A DNA stretch of 25,681 nucleotides, taken from NCBI GenBank assembly GCA_019057775.1, contig JAHLWT010000227.1:1-25681 (forward strand). The letters run 5' to 3'. The notes under the pieces were generated by a model. The model saw only the letters and a program-made list of their open reading frames with translations. It was not told where the DNA came from and ran no database searches. Origin of the DNA: Promethearchaeota archaeon (lineage in GTDB: Archaea > Asgardarchaeota > Lokiarchaeia > Sigynarchaeales > SOKP01). Positions 1 to 7,650 of this stretch are shown here, in pieces. Numbering within the stretch: position 1 is the first letter of the stretch; each line of letters begins with the position of its first letter. Both the position numbers and the translations under genes were made by a program.

Positions 1-33
1 AAAAGTATGGAAATAAATGAGAAGAAGAAATAA
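1..33 (+). CDS. possible C-terminal tail of a gene entering from the left
   Basis: Frame 1 is open from the window edge and ends at a TAA at 31-33, giving a Lys-rich tail (KSMEINEKKK). Two T-rich tracts follow directly (35-40 and 46-56), as expected for archaeal transcription termination. Ten codons are too few to identify a product, and the tail could be chance. Confidence 0.25.
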   Translation, partial: KSMEINEKKK

Positions 34-34
34 A

Positions 35-56
35 TTTTTTCTTAATTTTTTTTTTT
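35..56 (+). terminator. T-rich terminator-like tracts
   Basis: Two plus-strand T-runs (6 and 11 T) lie just after the putative gene tail at 1-33. Archaeal RNA polymerase terminates on U-rich stretches without needing a hairpin. The minus-strand cbiM gene ends at 73, so the tracts lie between two converging genes. Confidence 0.4.
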
Positions 57-72
57 AAAATAATAGATTTCT

Positions 73-1068
73 TTATTGAATAATATTAATTGAATTTTTT
101 TTTTTATAACGAATAATCAAATAGAATACAGAGGTCATCAAAATAACAGAGACTACAATACCTATAATAGCTGCTCCATAATCACTTTTTATCCAATTTA
201 ATAATGGTTCCCAGGGAGATACTAAATTTTCTAACCAAGATTCACCATTTTGGTCAATCAACACGCGTTCTAATCCATCTGGGGCATCTGATAGAATTCC
301 GATAGTTAACCCAACAGTTATCATCAACACTGATACCCCAATAATTACGGATATTGAAATTATCGGTCTTTTATACCTACTAACATTAAAATGGAATATT
401 TTTCTTTCCATTATTGATTTTGTTAAAATTAAATCTGGTTTTACCCTAATTATATAGAAGATAATTAAAGCAGAAATAATTGCTTCACCAATACCTATAA
501 AAATATGCCAATAAACCATCGCAGGGATGGCAATCTCAATTGGAATCGCTCCTCCAAGACTTATTTCAATACTACACGCCAAAGAGGCTAATAAAATTGC
601 ACTATAAGATCCTAAAGCAGTAGCTATAGGAATTTTCATTTGATTTTTAATTGATGTTTTATTTAGAATTTTTACTATAAATACTACGATATAAAATCCA
701 ATAATTCCCCCAATTATCCCCATATTAAAAGCATTTGCCCCTAATGCTAAAATTCCGCCATCTCCAAATAAACTTTGTACAATTAACACTAGAAAAAGTA
801 TTATTAATGAGGCCCATGGACCTAATATGACTGCTACTAATGTTCCCCCTATTAAATGTCCAGAAGTCCCTCCAGGAACAGGATAATTAACAAATTGAAA
901 AGCAAAAATCACTGCAGCCAAAACTCCAATATATGGAACCAATTTGTCAGAATCCTCTTCCTCAAAAATTTTACCCATTTTAAAATATCCAAGTATCATT
1001 ACTAAAACTACAATAGCCCATAAGGTAATTATTGTTGCGGGATCAAGTAAACCATCCGGAATATGCAT
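73..1068 (-). CDS. cbiM: ECF transporter substrate-binding membrane protein, CbiM/NikM with fused CbiN/NikN-like C-terminus
   Basis: This is the membrane component that captures Co2+ or Ni2+ for the ECF importer formed with CbiQ and CbiO. The N-terminus reads MHIPDG, the family hallmark in which the amino terminus and His2 help bind the metal. GTSGH at residues 67-71 supplies the second conserved metal-site region. Several hydrophobic segments span residues 10-210. A C-terminal part carries the PDGLE motif (263-267) between two further membrane helices (about 235-260 and 298-320), which is the CbiN/NikN-type domain fused on. At 331 aa it fits such fusions. The start at 1068 is certain because His2 must follow Met1. 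The gene lies divergent from cbiQ with 140 nt between. Cobalt versus nickel cannot be decided from sequence; NikMN is an equally good name. Confidence 0.9.
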   Translation of the reverse strand: MHIPDGLLDPATIITLWAIVVLVMILGYFKMGKIFEEEDSDKLVPYIGVLAAVIFAFQFVNYPVPGGTSGHLIGGTLVAVILGPWASLIILFLVLIVQSLFGDGGILALGANAFNMGIIGGIIGFYIVVFIVKILNKTSIKNQMKIPIATALGSYSAILLASLACSIEISLGGAIPIEIAIPAMVYWHIFIGIGEAIISALIIFYIIRVKPDLILTKSIMERKIFHFNVSRYKRPIISISVIIGVSVLMITVGLTIGILSDAPDGLERVLIDQNGESWLENLVSPWEPLLNWIKSDYGAAIIGIVVSVILMTSVFYLIIRYKKKNSINIIQ

Positions 1069-1090
1069 TTTTAAAATATCAAGGTTAATT

Positions 1091-1100
1091 TTTTTTATAA
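1091..1100 (-). promoter_or_regulatory. TATA box of the cbiM gene; mRNA probably leaderless
   Basis: On the minus strand this reads TTATAAAAAA, a good archaeal TATA box, centred about 27 nt upstream of the ATG at 1068. Archaeal transcription usually starts about 25 nt after the TATA centre, which puts the start almost on the ATG. No Shine-Dalgarno sequence is present, which fits a leaderless transcript. Confidence 0.55.
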
Positions 1101-1208
1101 TGCAGAATTAAAATATTACTATATCATAAACGAGTATGAAAATTATTAAATATTACTAATTTAAAAAATAATATGAAAACTTAACAAGGAATAACAGCTG
1201 ATGAACTC

Positions 1209-2012
1209 TTGAAACCAACACTGCCATTTAGACAAGAACACGATAGACTATATTTAAATAATATTAATCCCGTAATTCGTTTAATTTTACCATTTATACT
1301 TGTTATTCCCTTCTTAGTTATAGAAGATGTATATCTAATAATCACCATATTAATAATTACTGTAATTTCTGATTTAGTCTTCCGGTTAAATATTATAAAA
1401 ATACTCTCAAGATTGAAAGTAGTTATCCCATTTGTTTTATTAATTACAATCTTCATTCCTTTATATATTGGAGAAAATGTGATAGTTAGATTGAACATTG
1501 GTATTACTATCATAATCTACAAGGAGGGATTAATTCTAGCTTCTACTATTTTTCTGAGAGTTTTTGTGTCTCTGTTTGTTTTCCTTTCATTTTTTTCGTC
1601 ATTAACTTATTCAGAATTCATAGATGCCTTAACAAAATTAAGAATCCCCTCATTTTTAATAGGATCATTAATAATTATGTTGCATTATATCCCAATCTTA
1701 GCAGTTACTAATAGAAAGATATTGGAAGCACAAGAAATGAGAGGGAAAAAAATTACTTCCTATTGGGAAAAGTTAAAGACTCATGCTTATATAATGGGTA
1801 AGAGCATTGTAATGAATATGGAAAGGAGTGAAAAATTATATGAAAGCTTAAAAATGCGAGGTTTTTCTGGTAAAATTACATTTGCAGCAAAGAAATTAAA
1901 GCTAAGTGATTTCGGGGTATTATTTTTATTTGTATTTATGATAATTTTTTTAATTTTTATAATTAATTTACAGTCAATATATGAAGGGGTGGTTGGTTTA
2001 TTTTTACATTAG
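1209..2012 (+). CDS. cbiQ: ECF transporter transmembrane protein CbiQ/NikQ (EcfT)
   Basis: This is the T-component that couples the ATPase CbiO to CbiM. Hydrophobic segments lie at about residues 21-58, 70-90, 98-130, 148-168 and 232-255. The two coupling motifs with the family's x-R-G core appear as MRG at 177-179 and 216-218 in the cytoplasmic helical region, exactly where EcfT proteins contact the ATPase. The 267 aa length is normal. The start is a TTG at 1209: no ATG or GTG lies between the upstream in-frame stop (1182-1184) and it, and a GCTGAT (1197-1202) resembling GGTGAT sits 6 nt before. An AAGGA at 1186-1190 is too far from this TTG. An out-of-frame ATG at 1201 stops after three codons. 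The gene overlaps cbiO by 13 nt if the ATT start of cbiO is right. Confidence 0.88.
   Translation: MKPTLPFRQEHDRLYLNNINPVIRLILPFILVIPFLVIEDVYLIITILIITVISDLVFRLNIIKILSRLKVVIPFVLLITIFIPLYIGENVIVRLNIGITIIIYKEGLILASTIFLRVFVSLFVFLSFFSSLTYSEFIDALTKLRIPSFLIGSLIIMLHYIPILAVTNRKILEAQEMRGKKITSYWEKLKTHAYIMGKSIVMNMERSEKLYESLKMRGFSGKITFAAKKLKLSDFGVLFLFVFMIIFLIFIINLQSIYEGVVGLFLH
1984..1992 (+). promoter_or_regulatory. ribosome binding site deciding the cbiO start
   Basis: AAGGGGTGG lies inside the 3' end of cbiQ and ends 7 nt before the ATT at 2000. It resembles the archaeal consensus GGAGGTGAT. An in-frame TGA at 1982-1984 closes the cbiO frame just upstream, so initiation must occur after this site. Confidence 0.5.
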
Positions 2013-2755
2013 AAGTTAATAATCTGAGTTTTGAATATAATTCTGGTTTTGCTTTACGAAATATCTCATTTAAATTAGAAAAAAATATGATATGTGCTTT
2101 AACAGGAAACAATGGTTCAGGTAAAACAACCCTGTTAAGACTGTTAGTTGGTTTATTAAAACCTAAATCTGGAACTATTAAAGTTTTTGATAGAATTCTT
2201 ACTAGAAATAAAAGAAATTTATGGGGTATTAGAAAATCAATTGGTTTTTTATTTCAAAATCCTGATGATCAATTATTTGCTCCTACTATTGAAGAGGATA
2301 TAAGTTTTGGAGCAAGAAATTTGCGGTTAGATGAAGAAGAAGTCAAAGAAAGAGTTAACTGGGCATTAAAAGCAGTCGGTCTATTGGAATTTAGGGATTA
2401 CTCTCCTTTTAACCTCTCTTGGGGTCAAAAAAAGAGAGCGGCTTTAGCAGGTTTATTAGTTTTAAAACCAAAACTGTTAATTTTAGATGAACCTTTTGCT
2501 AATCTTGATTTTAAATCGATTTATAGCCATCTCGAAATTCTTGAAAATTTAAGAGAAGAAACTGATATAACAATATTATTCACAACTCATAATTTGTTTT
2601 TCGTTGAAAATTGGGCATATAGGATGTTATTTCTAGATAACGGAAGAATTAGCTTTAATGGTACTCCACAAGAAGGACTAAGTAATTCTAATGTTAATAA
2701 AATCCTCGGCTCTTACGATGAAATACTATCATTAATTAAAAAGCGCTCAGCTTAA
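2000..2755 (+). CDS. cbiO: ECF transporter ATPase CbiO/NikO (EcfA)
   Basis: This ABC ATPase energises the cobalt/nickel importer. Counting from 2000 (251 aa), the aromatic A-loop (FEY) is near residues 11-13, Walker A GNNGSGKTT at 36-44, the Q-loop in FQNPDDQ with Gln86, the signature as LSWGQKKR at about 139-146, Walker B LLILDEP at about 159-165, and the H-loop His near 197. The signature has Trp at the third position instead of Gly. The only ATG near the start (2087) falls directly before Walker A and would remove the A-loop and first strands. Between the frame's stop at 1982-1984 and 2087 there is no ATG, GTG or TTG. The ATT at 2000, 7 nt after a good ribosome binding site, is the best start. 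The start is inferred; the identity is firm. Confidence 0.85.
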   Translation: MFTLEVNNLSFEYNSGFALRNISFKLEKNMICALTGNNGSGKTTLLRLLVGLLKPKSGTIKVFDRILTRNKRNLWGIRKSIGFLFQNPDDQLFAPTIEEDISFGARNLRLDEEEVKERVNWALKAVGLLEFRDYSPFNLSWGQKKRAALAGLLVLKPKLLILDEPFANLDFKSIYSHLEILENLREETDITILFTTHNLFFVENWAYRMLFLDNGRISFNGTPQEGLSNSNVNKILGSYDEILSLIKKRSA

Positions 2756-2762
2756 ATTTAAA

Positions 2763-2856
2763 GATTTCTTTCACACTTGAAAAAATTGAATTGTGCGGCT
2801 ATTATGGTGGGTATTGCGATTGTGAGATACTGTTTAATGCTGCACGATTTCTTTCA
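2763..2856 (+). repeat. 11-nt direct repeats flanking a GC-richer hairpin
   Basis: GATTTCTTTCA occurs at 2763-2773 and again at 2846-2856. Between them lies a less AT-rich stretch whose ends can pair (GTGCGGC at 2793-2799 with GCTGCAC at 2839-2845, one mismatch). The 286-nt gap between cbiO and the next gene holds nothing else I can name. It might be the 3' untranslated region of cbiO or a small RNA. Confidence 0.3.
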
Positions 2857-3041
2857 GATTAATGAAATATATTCTTAAGTAGAAGGATTAACTTTAATAT
2901 TTCTTTATGATCTGAAAAAATTTAGTGTTAAAATAGTAATGCGACAATTTAAATGATTTACTAAAATTTTAATATCGAATTCTCTATCTTTTCTTAGTAG
3001 ATAAATTTTAAATTAAACAAATTTAATTTAGTGAGCTTAAA

Positions 3042-3536
3042 ATCCACTTAGTCTTAACTTACTTCGATCAATTCAAAGGCCCGAATGTGTTAATATCTTA
3101 TCCAGATAAAAAATTAGAGAAAGATATCATAAATAAACTTATCAAATTTTTTGACCTCGAAATAGATGAAACCTTTTTTGAAATCGTTCTAATTACCAAA
3201 AAGAAGAAAATTATTAATTTTAATTTCGAAATTGATTCAGAATGGGCAAGAGGTAATAAAGAATTCGTTATGCTTTCTCTCATAATGAAAAAAGAATATG
3301 AGAGTGAACAGTTTTATACATTTCTTGTAGATGCAAGCTATAAAATCATTAAAACGGAAAAAGTTTATAAAGCACTCCATAAATATGATGATTTCCGTAA
3401 TGATAAGGATATTGAAATCGATATAACTTATGAACAGATTAGAAAAATACTCTTCGATTGTCTAACTAGCTTGATTTCACGAATAGAGGATAAAATTAAA
3501 GGAATAAATAAAAAAGACCCTTTTCCTTTTTCTTAA
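3042..3536 (+). CDS. longin/roadblock-like small protein, Asgard-type hypothetical
   Basis: I do not recognise a named family with certainty. From 3042 the protein (164 aa) opens with a strand LVLTYFD, then a Gly-Pro turn (FKGP), then a second strand NVLISYP, a helix (about residues 28-42), and two further strands with a SEWARG motif near residues 65-70, followed by helices. The strand-GP-strand-SYP opening resembles longin-like proteins seen in Asgard genomes; this is pattern recognition, not a search result. Starting at the GTG at 3087 would delete the first strand and the GP turn. No ATG, GTG or TTG exists upstream in frame before the stop at 3024-3026, so an ATC at 3042 (after AGTGA, 3030-3034) is the likeliest start. 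It stands alone between cbiO and two Roadblock genes, suggesting a role with small GTPases. Confidence 0.6.
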   Translation: MHLVLTYFDQFKGPNVLISYPDKKLEKDIINKLIKFFDLEIDETFFEIVLITKKKKIINFNFEIDSEWARGNKEFVMLSLIMKKEYESEQFYTFLVDASYKIIKTEKVYKALHKYDDFRNDKDIEIDITYEQIRKILFDCLTSLISRIEDKIKGINKKDPFPFS

Positions 3537-3584
3537 AAATAAATATTTTTATAATTTAATTCTTCTTATTTTATATTGGGATAT

Positions 3585-3830
3585 CGATGATGGAACAAAT
3601 GCATCTTCGAGGGCACATATAATGGTAAACAGATGAATATGTAGCGCAAAAGGATTGCAAACATCCGAAGTTAAGTTATCAACACCTTTACTGCGAGCAA
3701 AATGGGCTCTTTACCTAGCAACGGTAAATTCCAAAGCAATGAGGTTTGAGTCAGTAACCCAGATCGCAGACATGATAATGTCCCAAAAAGGCATATAAAT
3801 TATCGCCTGGCACGAGAGGACATTTTCGAT
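3585..3830. ncRNA. possible structured non-coding RNA or decayed ORF in a GC-richer island
   Basis: No convincing gene covers 3537-3906, yet 3661-3780 has about 42% GC (50 of 120 bases counted) against roughly 18% in other intergenic DNA here. Three clean hairpins are visible: GGAT/ATCC closing TGCAAAC (3652-3666), TTTACC/GGTAAA closing TAGCAAC (3710-3728), and GACAT/ATGTC closing GATA (3769-3782). ATGTCC (3778-3783) can instead pair with GGACAT (3818-3823), which is followed by four T. One plus-strand frame is open for about 50 codons ending at the TAA of GGCATATAA (around 3799) but has no proper start. I see no recognisable RNase P or SRP RNA core. Strand is unknown. Confidence 0.3.
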
Positions 3831-3906
3831 TTTATGGTATAACCATTATATGAGAAAATAGTGTTAGTGTTTTAGGCAACAATGTATATGCTGATTTAAA
3901 ATGAGT

Positions 3907-4377
3907 TTAAAGCATTCCTACATAATCAGATCTGAAGAGTTCTCTTACCTCTCTTGATAGTTCCGCTTGATCAACTTCTAAATATCTGGTTAAAACAGCA
4001 GTGATTTTTGGAGCCCATTTCTTCATGATGGCGCGAATAAAGCCGATCTGAACTTTTTTATCAGTAGCAATGCATAAAACTCCCCTTCCAACTTTCATTG
4101 AAAAGATCATTCCTCCATCATATTCGGTAATTTGTAGACCTATTGCTCCATAACCTAGAATAAGTCCTTGTTCCTCACCCGCTACAAAAACTGCACTCCC
4201 TATTGCTCCAATTTTCTCAACAGAAATCTCATGTTCACTAGTAAACTGAAATTTAGATTGACTCAAAATAGTGATGCCTGTATCATCGGACAGGAGTGCG
4301 TACTTTAACCCTGAAGTGCTATTTATAATTGTGGTCAAAATCTTTTTTAGGATAAGCTCATCTTCAGTATAACTCAA
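3907..4377 (-). CDS. Roadblock/LC7 domain protein
   Basis: This 156 aa protein fits the Roadblock/LC7 (MglB-like) fold: an N-terminal helix (residues 6-20), a first strand pair with a turn (YALLSDDTGITILS, about 26-39), a second helix with an Ala/Gly-rich stretch (about 52-66), then strands LGYGAIGLQITEYDGGMIFSM and GVLCIAT, and a C-terminal helical tail unlike the minimal domain. Family members form dimers that serve as GTPase-activating or scaffold platforms for small GTPases, and Asgard archaea have many. The start is a TTG at 4377: an in-frame TAA lies two codons upstream, leaving no other start. It is followed downstream by the 3585-3830 island and lies 206 nt after another Roadblock-like gene on the same strand. 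No GTPase gene is in the window. Confidence 0.75.
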   Translation of the reverse strand: MSYTEDELILKKILTTIINSTSGLKYALLSDDTGITILSQSKFQFTSEHEISVEKIGAIGSAVFVAGEEQGLILGYGAIGLQITEYDGGMIFSMKVGRGVLCIATDKKVQIGFIRAIMKKWAPKITAVLTRYLEVDQAELSREVRELFRSDYVGML

Positions 4378-4583
4378 TCTTTAGTCAACCTGATAGTTAG
4401 TTTTATATTATTTTAGCGTATGTTTAAGGTTTAACATTAGTTATTTAAAAAAACTTTATCTTTTTACCTTATACCTACTCAAGTAACTGAAGAAATTTTA
4501 TCTATAAAAATTTAATTAAACAATGTGTTTTTCTACGGTTCGCAAAAAAAAACAATTTTGACTCTATTCAAATAATATTTTTC

Positions 4584-4919
4584 TTAGAAAAGCTTTTGCG
4601 ATTTAATTAAGGATTTCAATGGCTTCATTCGACGTTTATACTCTTTAGATTTTTCTAATAAAACCAGTAATTTGTAATTTTTTGATTTGTCTAAATCTTT
4701 TTTGATCTTAATCAAATTTGAATCCTCTATAAAATTTTCCTTTTTTACAATTGCTGATAGCGCTAGAGTATTTTCAAGTACCCAGAGTTTTTTAGAAATC
4801 TTTGAAGCCACCGTGAAACCATGTTTGTCTGTGATCACTCCAGCCACAAAATTTGGAAAACTTTTTTCGATCTTATATAAGAAATAATTAACATCATTCT
4901 GATTTATTAAATCGTCCAA
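4584..4919 (-). CDS. short Roadblock-like protein
   Basis: The 111 aa protein matches the Roadblock pattern mainly in its first half: helix (NYFLYKIEKSFPN), strand (FVAGVITDKHGF), second strand (TVASKIS), then a helix containing LALSAIVKK. The C-terminal half is Lys-rich and lacks the hydrophobic strands usual after the second helix except KLLVLLE, so it may be a degenerate or minimal member. The start is a TTG at 4919 with GGTAGA about 8 nt upstream. It precedes the better preserved Roadblock gene on the same strand. The 229 nt between it and tfb are very AT-rich and show nothing else. Confidence 0.55.
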   Translation of the reverse strand: MDDLINQNDVNYFLYKIEKSFPNFVAGVITDKHGFTVASKISKKLWVLENTLALSAIVKKENFIEDSNLIKIKKDLDKSKNYKLLVLLEKSKEYKRRMKPLKSLIKSQKLF

Positions 4920-5148
4920 TTTTAATCTACCTTTTCTAACTATTTGTCTATATAATAAGTTTAAAATAAGAAGATCTTATCATTAATTGTTATAATACGA
5001 AGATAATATAGTTAGAATTCAGTTAAGATCTCCTAACTTCATTATTTATTAAATTAAACTTTTGAAATTTTACGTTATACAAATTGTTCCTTGGAAAAAA
5101 TCATAGATAAATTATAAAAAAATCTTCTTTTTAAAATTAATTATTTTA

Positions 5149-6123
5149 TTATTTATGACTTTTTTTTAGTGAGATTCCTAGGTTAAGATTCTCTACTAGT
5201 TCACTAAAACGATTTCGTACTGTTACTTCAGTAACACAACTGACCTGTGCTATTTTTCTTTGAGTTTTTTTTTCATGAGTTAATATACAGGCCGCATATA
5301 TTGATGCCGCACAAACACCCGTTGGACCTCTCCCAGAAGTTAATCCTCGTTCTTCAGCCATTCTGATGATATACTTCGCCATTTTCTGGCTTTTTGATGG
5401 TAAATCTAACTCTGAAATAAATCTCGTAAGGAAATCCATAGGTTTAGTTGGATTTAAATTTAACTCTAATTTATTAGAGATAAAACGAAATGATCGCCCA
5501 ATTTCCTTTTTGTCTACACGTGCCACTTCAGCAATCTCATTAAGAGTACGTGGTACTTTATACATTCTACAAGCAGCATACAAACTTGCTGCAGCTACAC
5601 CCTCTATACTTCTACCCCGAATAAGATGAGCATTAACAGCGTCACGATAAATTTTTGCTGAACATTCTCTCAAATTTCTTTGAAGATCTAAGTTTGATGC
5701 CATGCGATCAAGCTCACTTAATGCAAAAGTGAGGTTTCTTTCAGTAGCGTCCGAAACTCTAATACGACTTTGCCATTTTCGAAGTCTGTATATTTGGCCT
5801 CGTAGTTTAGCAGGTATTTCTTTACCAAAGATGTCGCGATTTCTCCAATCTATCATAGTACTAAGTCCTTTATCATGGATCATATAGGTCATAGGTGCCC
5901 CTGTTCTTGTTCTCTTTTTTTTTTGTTCAGCATCAAAAGCTCTCCATTCAGGACCTCTATCAATATATTTCTCTGAATGTACTAAACCACATTCTTCACA
6001 AACTACTAACCCTCTGTTCTCATCAATAAATATATCTTTTCCACATTCAGAACAATTATTATTTTCAATACTCAATATTTTTTCTATTGATTCCACTTCT
6101 TTCCAACTTGAAATCTTTAACAC
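5149..6123 (-). CDS. tfb: transcription initiation factor IIB (TFB)
   Basis: TFB bridges TATA-binding protein and RNA polymerase during archaeal initiation. The N-terminal zinc ribbon has Cys24, Cys27, Cys42 and Cys45 (CSEC...CEEC). The B-reader region with RGPEWRAF follows at about 56-63, then two cyclin-like repeats at roughly 118-210 and 215-310; the first contains [13 protein letters not shown] and [15 protein letters not shown], the second [10 protein letters not shown]. The 324 aa length counted from the GTG at 6123 is slightly long for TFB. That GTG overlaps the ribosome binding site AAAAGGTG, so it may not be the start: the ATT at 6112-6114, 6 nt further on, is better spaced. The gene follows gar1 on the same strand with a 42-nt gap, a pairing common in archaea. 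Confidence 0.95.
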   Translation of the reverse strand: MLKISSWKEVESIEKILSIENNNCSECGKDIFIDENRGLVVCEECGLVHSEKYIDRGPEWRAFDAEQKKKRTRTGAPMTYMIHDKGLSTMIDWRNRDIFGKEIPAKLRGQIYRLRKWQSRIRVSDATERNLTFALSELDRMASNLDLQRNLRECSAKIYRDAVNAHLIRGRSIEGVAAASLYAACRMYKVPRTLNEIAEVARVDKKEIGRSFRFISNKLELNLNPTKPMDFLTRFISELDLPSKSQKMAKYIIRMAEERGLTSGRGPTGVCAASIYAACILTHEKKTQRKIAQVSCVTEVTVRNRFSELVENLNLGISLKKSHK

Positions 6124-6165
6124 CTTTTAGAAATAATTTTTTTTATTAAAAGAACATATGAAATA

Positions 6166-6426
6166 TTAGCCTATTTTAGCGAAATATGTATCATTAGGAT
6201 TAATACTCTGATCCTGATTAGGCAAGGCTTTTATGGAAATAAACGGTACTTTTACTGGACCAAATATATCTTTAATATAACCAATCTTCTCATATTTTTC
6301 ATTAAAAACTGGTTGTTTAAATATTCTTTCAAGATTAATATTCCATTGCTTTACTCTAAAAATCAGATGTTTTTTATTTGATTGTCCAAGATAGAACAAA
6401 TTTAATTTAACCCAGTTTTTCCGCAA
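6166..6426 (-). CDS. gar1: H/ACA ribonucleoprotein subunit Gar1-like protein
   Basis: Gar1 binds Cbf5 and completes the H/ACA particle that makes pseudouridine in rRNA. The 86 aa protein has the core beta-barrel: LFYLG near residue 10, QPVFNEKYEKIGYIKDIFGPV (about 38-58) matching the family's pattern of strand, G-x-V-x-D-I-F-G-P-V, then PFISIKAL. It ends in a short strand (TYFAKIG). The length is typical of archaeal members, which lack the eukaryotic Gly/Arg-rich arms. The TTG start at 6426 has AGGGGAT about 5-7 nt upstream. It is the first gene of a probable gar1-tfb operon. Confidence 0.85.
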   Translation of the reverse strand: MRKNWVKLNLFYLGQSNKKHLIFRVKQWNINLERIFKQPVFNEKYEKIGYIKDIFGPVKVPFISIKALPNQDQSINPNDTYFAKIG

Positions 6427-6565
6427 TAAATCCCCTTATTTACCGTTTAAATTTAAAATAAATGATATTTGTTAGTATTTAAATATAATGTTTTTCACTA
6501 TTTATTGTTACCAAAATGAGAATTAAAGGATTAATAAAAGTATGCTTAATCCTGCTAATCTTGTT

Positions 6566-7636
6566 TTAGAGATAATTTTTCTGTAATTGATATTTCTTTT
6601 TACACTTACATTCGAAAATATTTTCCTCTAAAGCATCTAAGTTCTGACTTAGAATAAAATTGTTGAGTACTGATTTTGATGATTTTTCACATTCTTTTCT
6701 TAAACAATTATGAATTCCTCTCTTTGATCCGGCTCCAGAAGGATCACATAATATTCGCATATGATCTAAATCTGTTTGCTTTAGAGATATTTTTAAACAT
6801 TTAAATAATGAATAAAACCATGGAGGCCTGTATCTTCCCTGAAACCATAAATATTCTACAAGAGTTTTTCTTTGAATGTTCATTGGGTTGATGGATATTG
6901 AGTTTACTTTTAGGTTAATAAGCTTTTTTAGTGATTGTGAACAATCATCTATTGCTGCCTGTTCATTTAAAAAGGGAGGTTTAAATAATAAATAAGATCT
7001 GACTCCTATTCCATATTCTTTGCATCTTTTTAACGCGACCTTGAAATCATTAAAAGATATGCCTTTATTGATATAGTTATTTCTAATATAATCATCAACA
7101 GTCTCTAGTCCTATTGCAACTTCAACATGTTTTTTATCAAGAAATTCTCTTATTTCTAATAATTTCTCTGGTGTAATGTATTCACATCTAGATTCGATAA
7201 CAAATTCTTTAATATTTTTTAGTTTGGAGATTTTTTCATATATATATCTTCTTGCCTTTTCAGAAACTTCATTATCATCAAAAAAACTCCCAGAATTGAA
7301 TATCTTTAGAATAAAAGATTCAGAATCCTGTGAAATTTCAGTGATTTTATTATTTAATGCATAATCAAATTGATTCATGATTTGTGTGGCAGAAACTCCT
7401 TCAATATTAGCATCTTGAATATATCCACACATGGAGCATCCTCCACTTTCACTTAATGCCCAACTACAACCTTTTGTTCTCAAAATAATTGTGAATTCTC
7501 TTCCCATTTCTTTAAGTAATCTATCGTTTTTTGTCCAAAAACTTATAGGGTGGTCTAACTGTTCTTTCATTAAATGTTTTCTATTTTTTTGAGTTCCATG
7601 TCTAAGTCTTTTGATCTTATCTACAATTACGTTCAT
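6566..7636 (-). CDS. raSEA: archaeosine biosynthesis radical SAM protein RaSEA
   Basis: RaSEA works with ArcS to convert the ArcS-made lysine adduct of preQ0 at tRNA position 15 into archaeosine. The 356 aa protein has an early cluster motif Cys57-x9-Cys67-x2-Cys70 (GGCSMCGY), which would hold the radical SAM 4Fe-4S cluster. A radical SAM barrel follows, with FNSGSFFDD (about 112-120), ESRCEYITPEKL (about 147-158) and GLETVDDYIR (about 176-185). A Cys-rich tail (CLRKECEKS and CKCKKK) may bind another metal. It starts 14 nt after the arcS stop, so the two are cotranscribed, which is the strongest support for the function. AAAGG lies only one base before the ATG at 7636, an oddly short spacing. 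Confidence 0.88.
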   Translation of the reverse strand: MNVIVDKIKRLRHGTQKNRKHLMKEQLDHPISFWTKNDRLLKEMGREFTIILRTKGCSWALSESGGCSMCGYIQDANIEGVSATQIMNQFDYALNNKITEISQDSESFILKIFNSGSFFDDNEVSEKARRYIYEKISKLKNIKEFVIESRCEYITPEKLLEIREFLDKKHVEVAIGLETVDDYIRNNYINKGISFNDFKVALKRCKEYGIGVRSYLLFKPPFLNEQAAIDDCSQSLKKLINLKVNSISINPMNIQRKTLVEYLWFQGRYRPPWFYSLFKCLKISLKQTDLDHMRILCDPSGAGSKRGIHNCLRKECEKSSKSVLNNFILSQNLDALEENIFECKCKKKYQLQKNYL

Positions 7637-7650
7637 GCCTTTAATTTCTC

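Noticed and set aside
1069..1208. Cobalamin riboswitch between cbiM and cbiQ
   Set aside because: The 140-nt gap is AT-rich, the cbiM TATA box sits near its ATG leaving no leader, and no B12-box-like sequence is visible.
1201..1212. ATG at 1201 as the cbiQ start with a one-base sequencing error
   Set aside because: The ATG frame ends after three codons (ATGAACTCTTGA). A frameshift error is possible, but the TTG at 1209 explains the gene without invoking one.
1181..1513. 110-codon minus-strand frame over cbiQ
   Set aside because: It overlaps a well-identified EcfT gene and lacks any recognisable motif or ribosome binding site.
3585..3830. RNase P RNA or SRP RNA in the GC-richer island
   Set aside because: I could not find the GAGGAAAGUC core of RNase P RNA or the GGAAG...AGCAGC tip of SRP RNA on either strand, so no named RNA is claimed.
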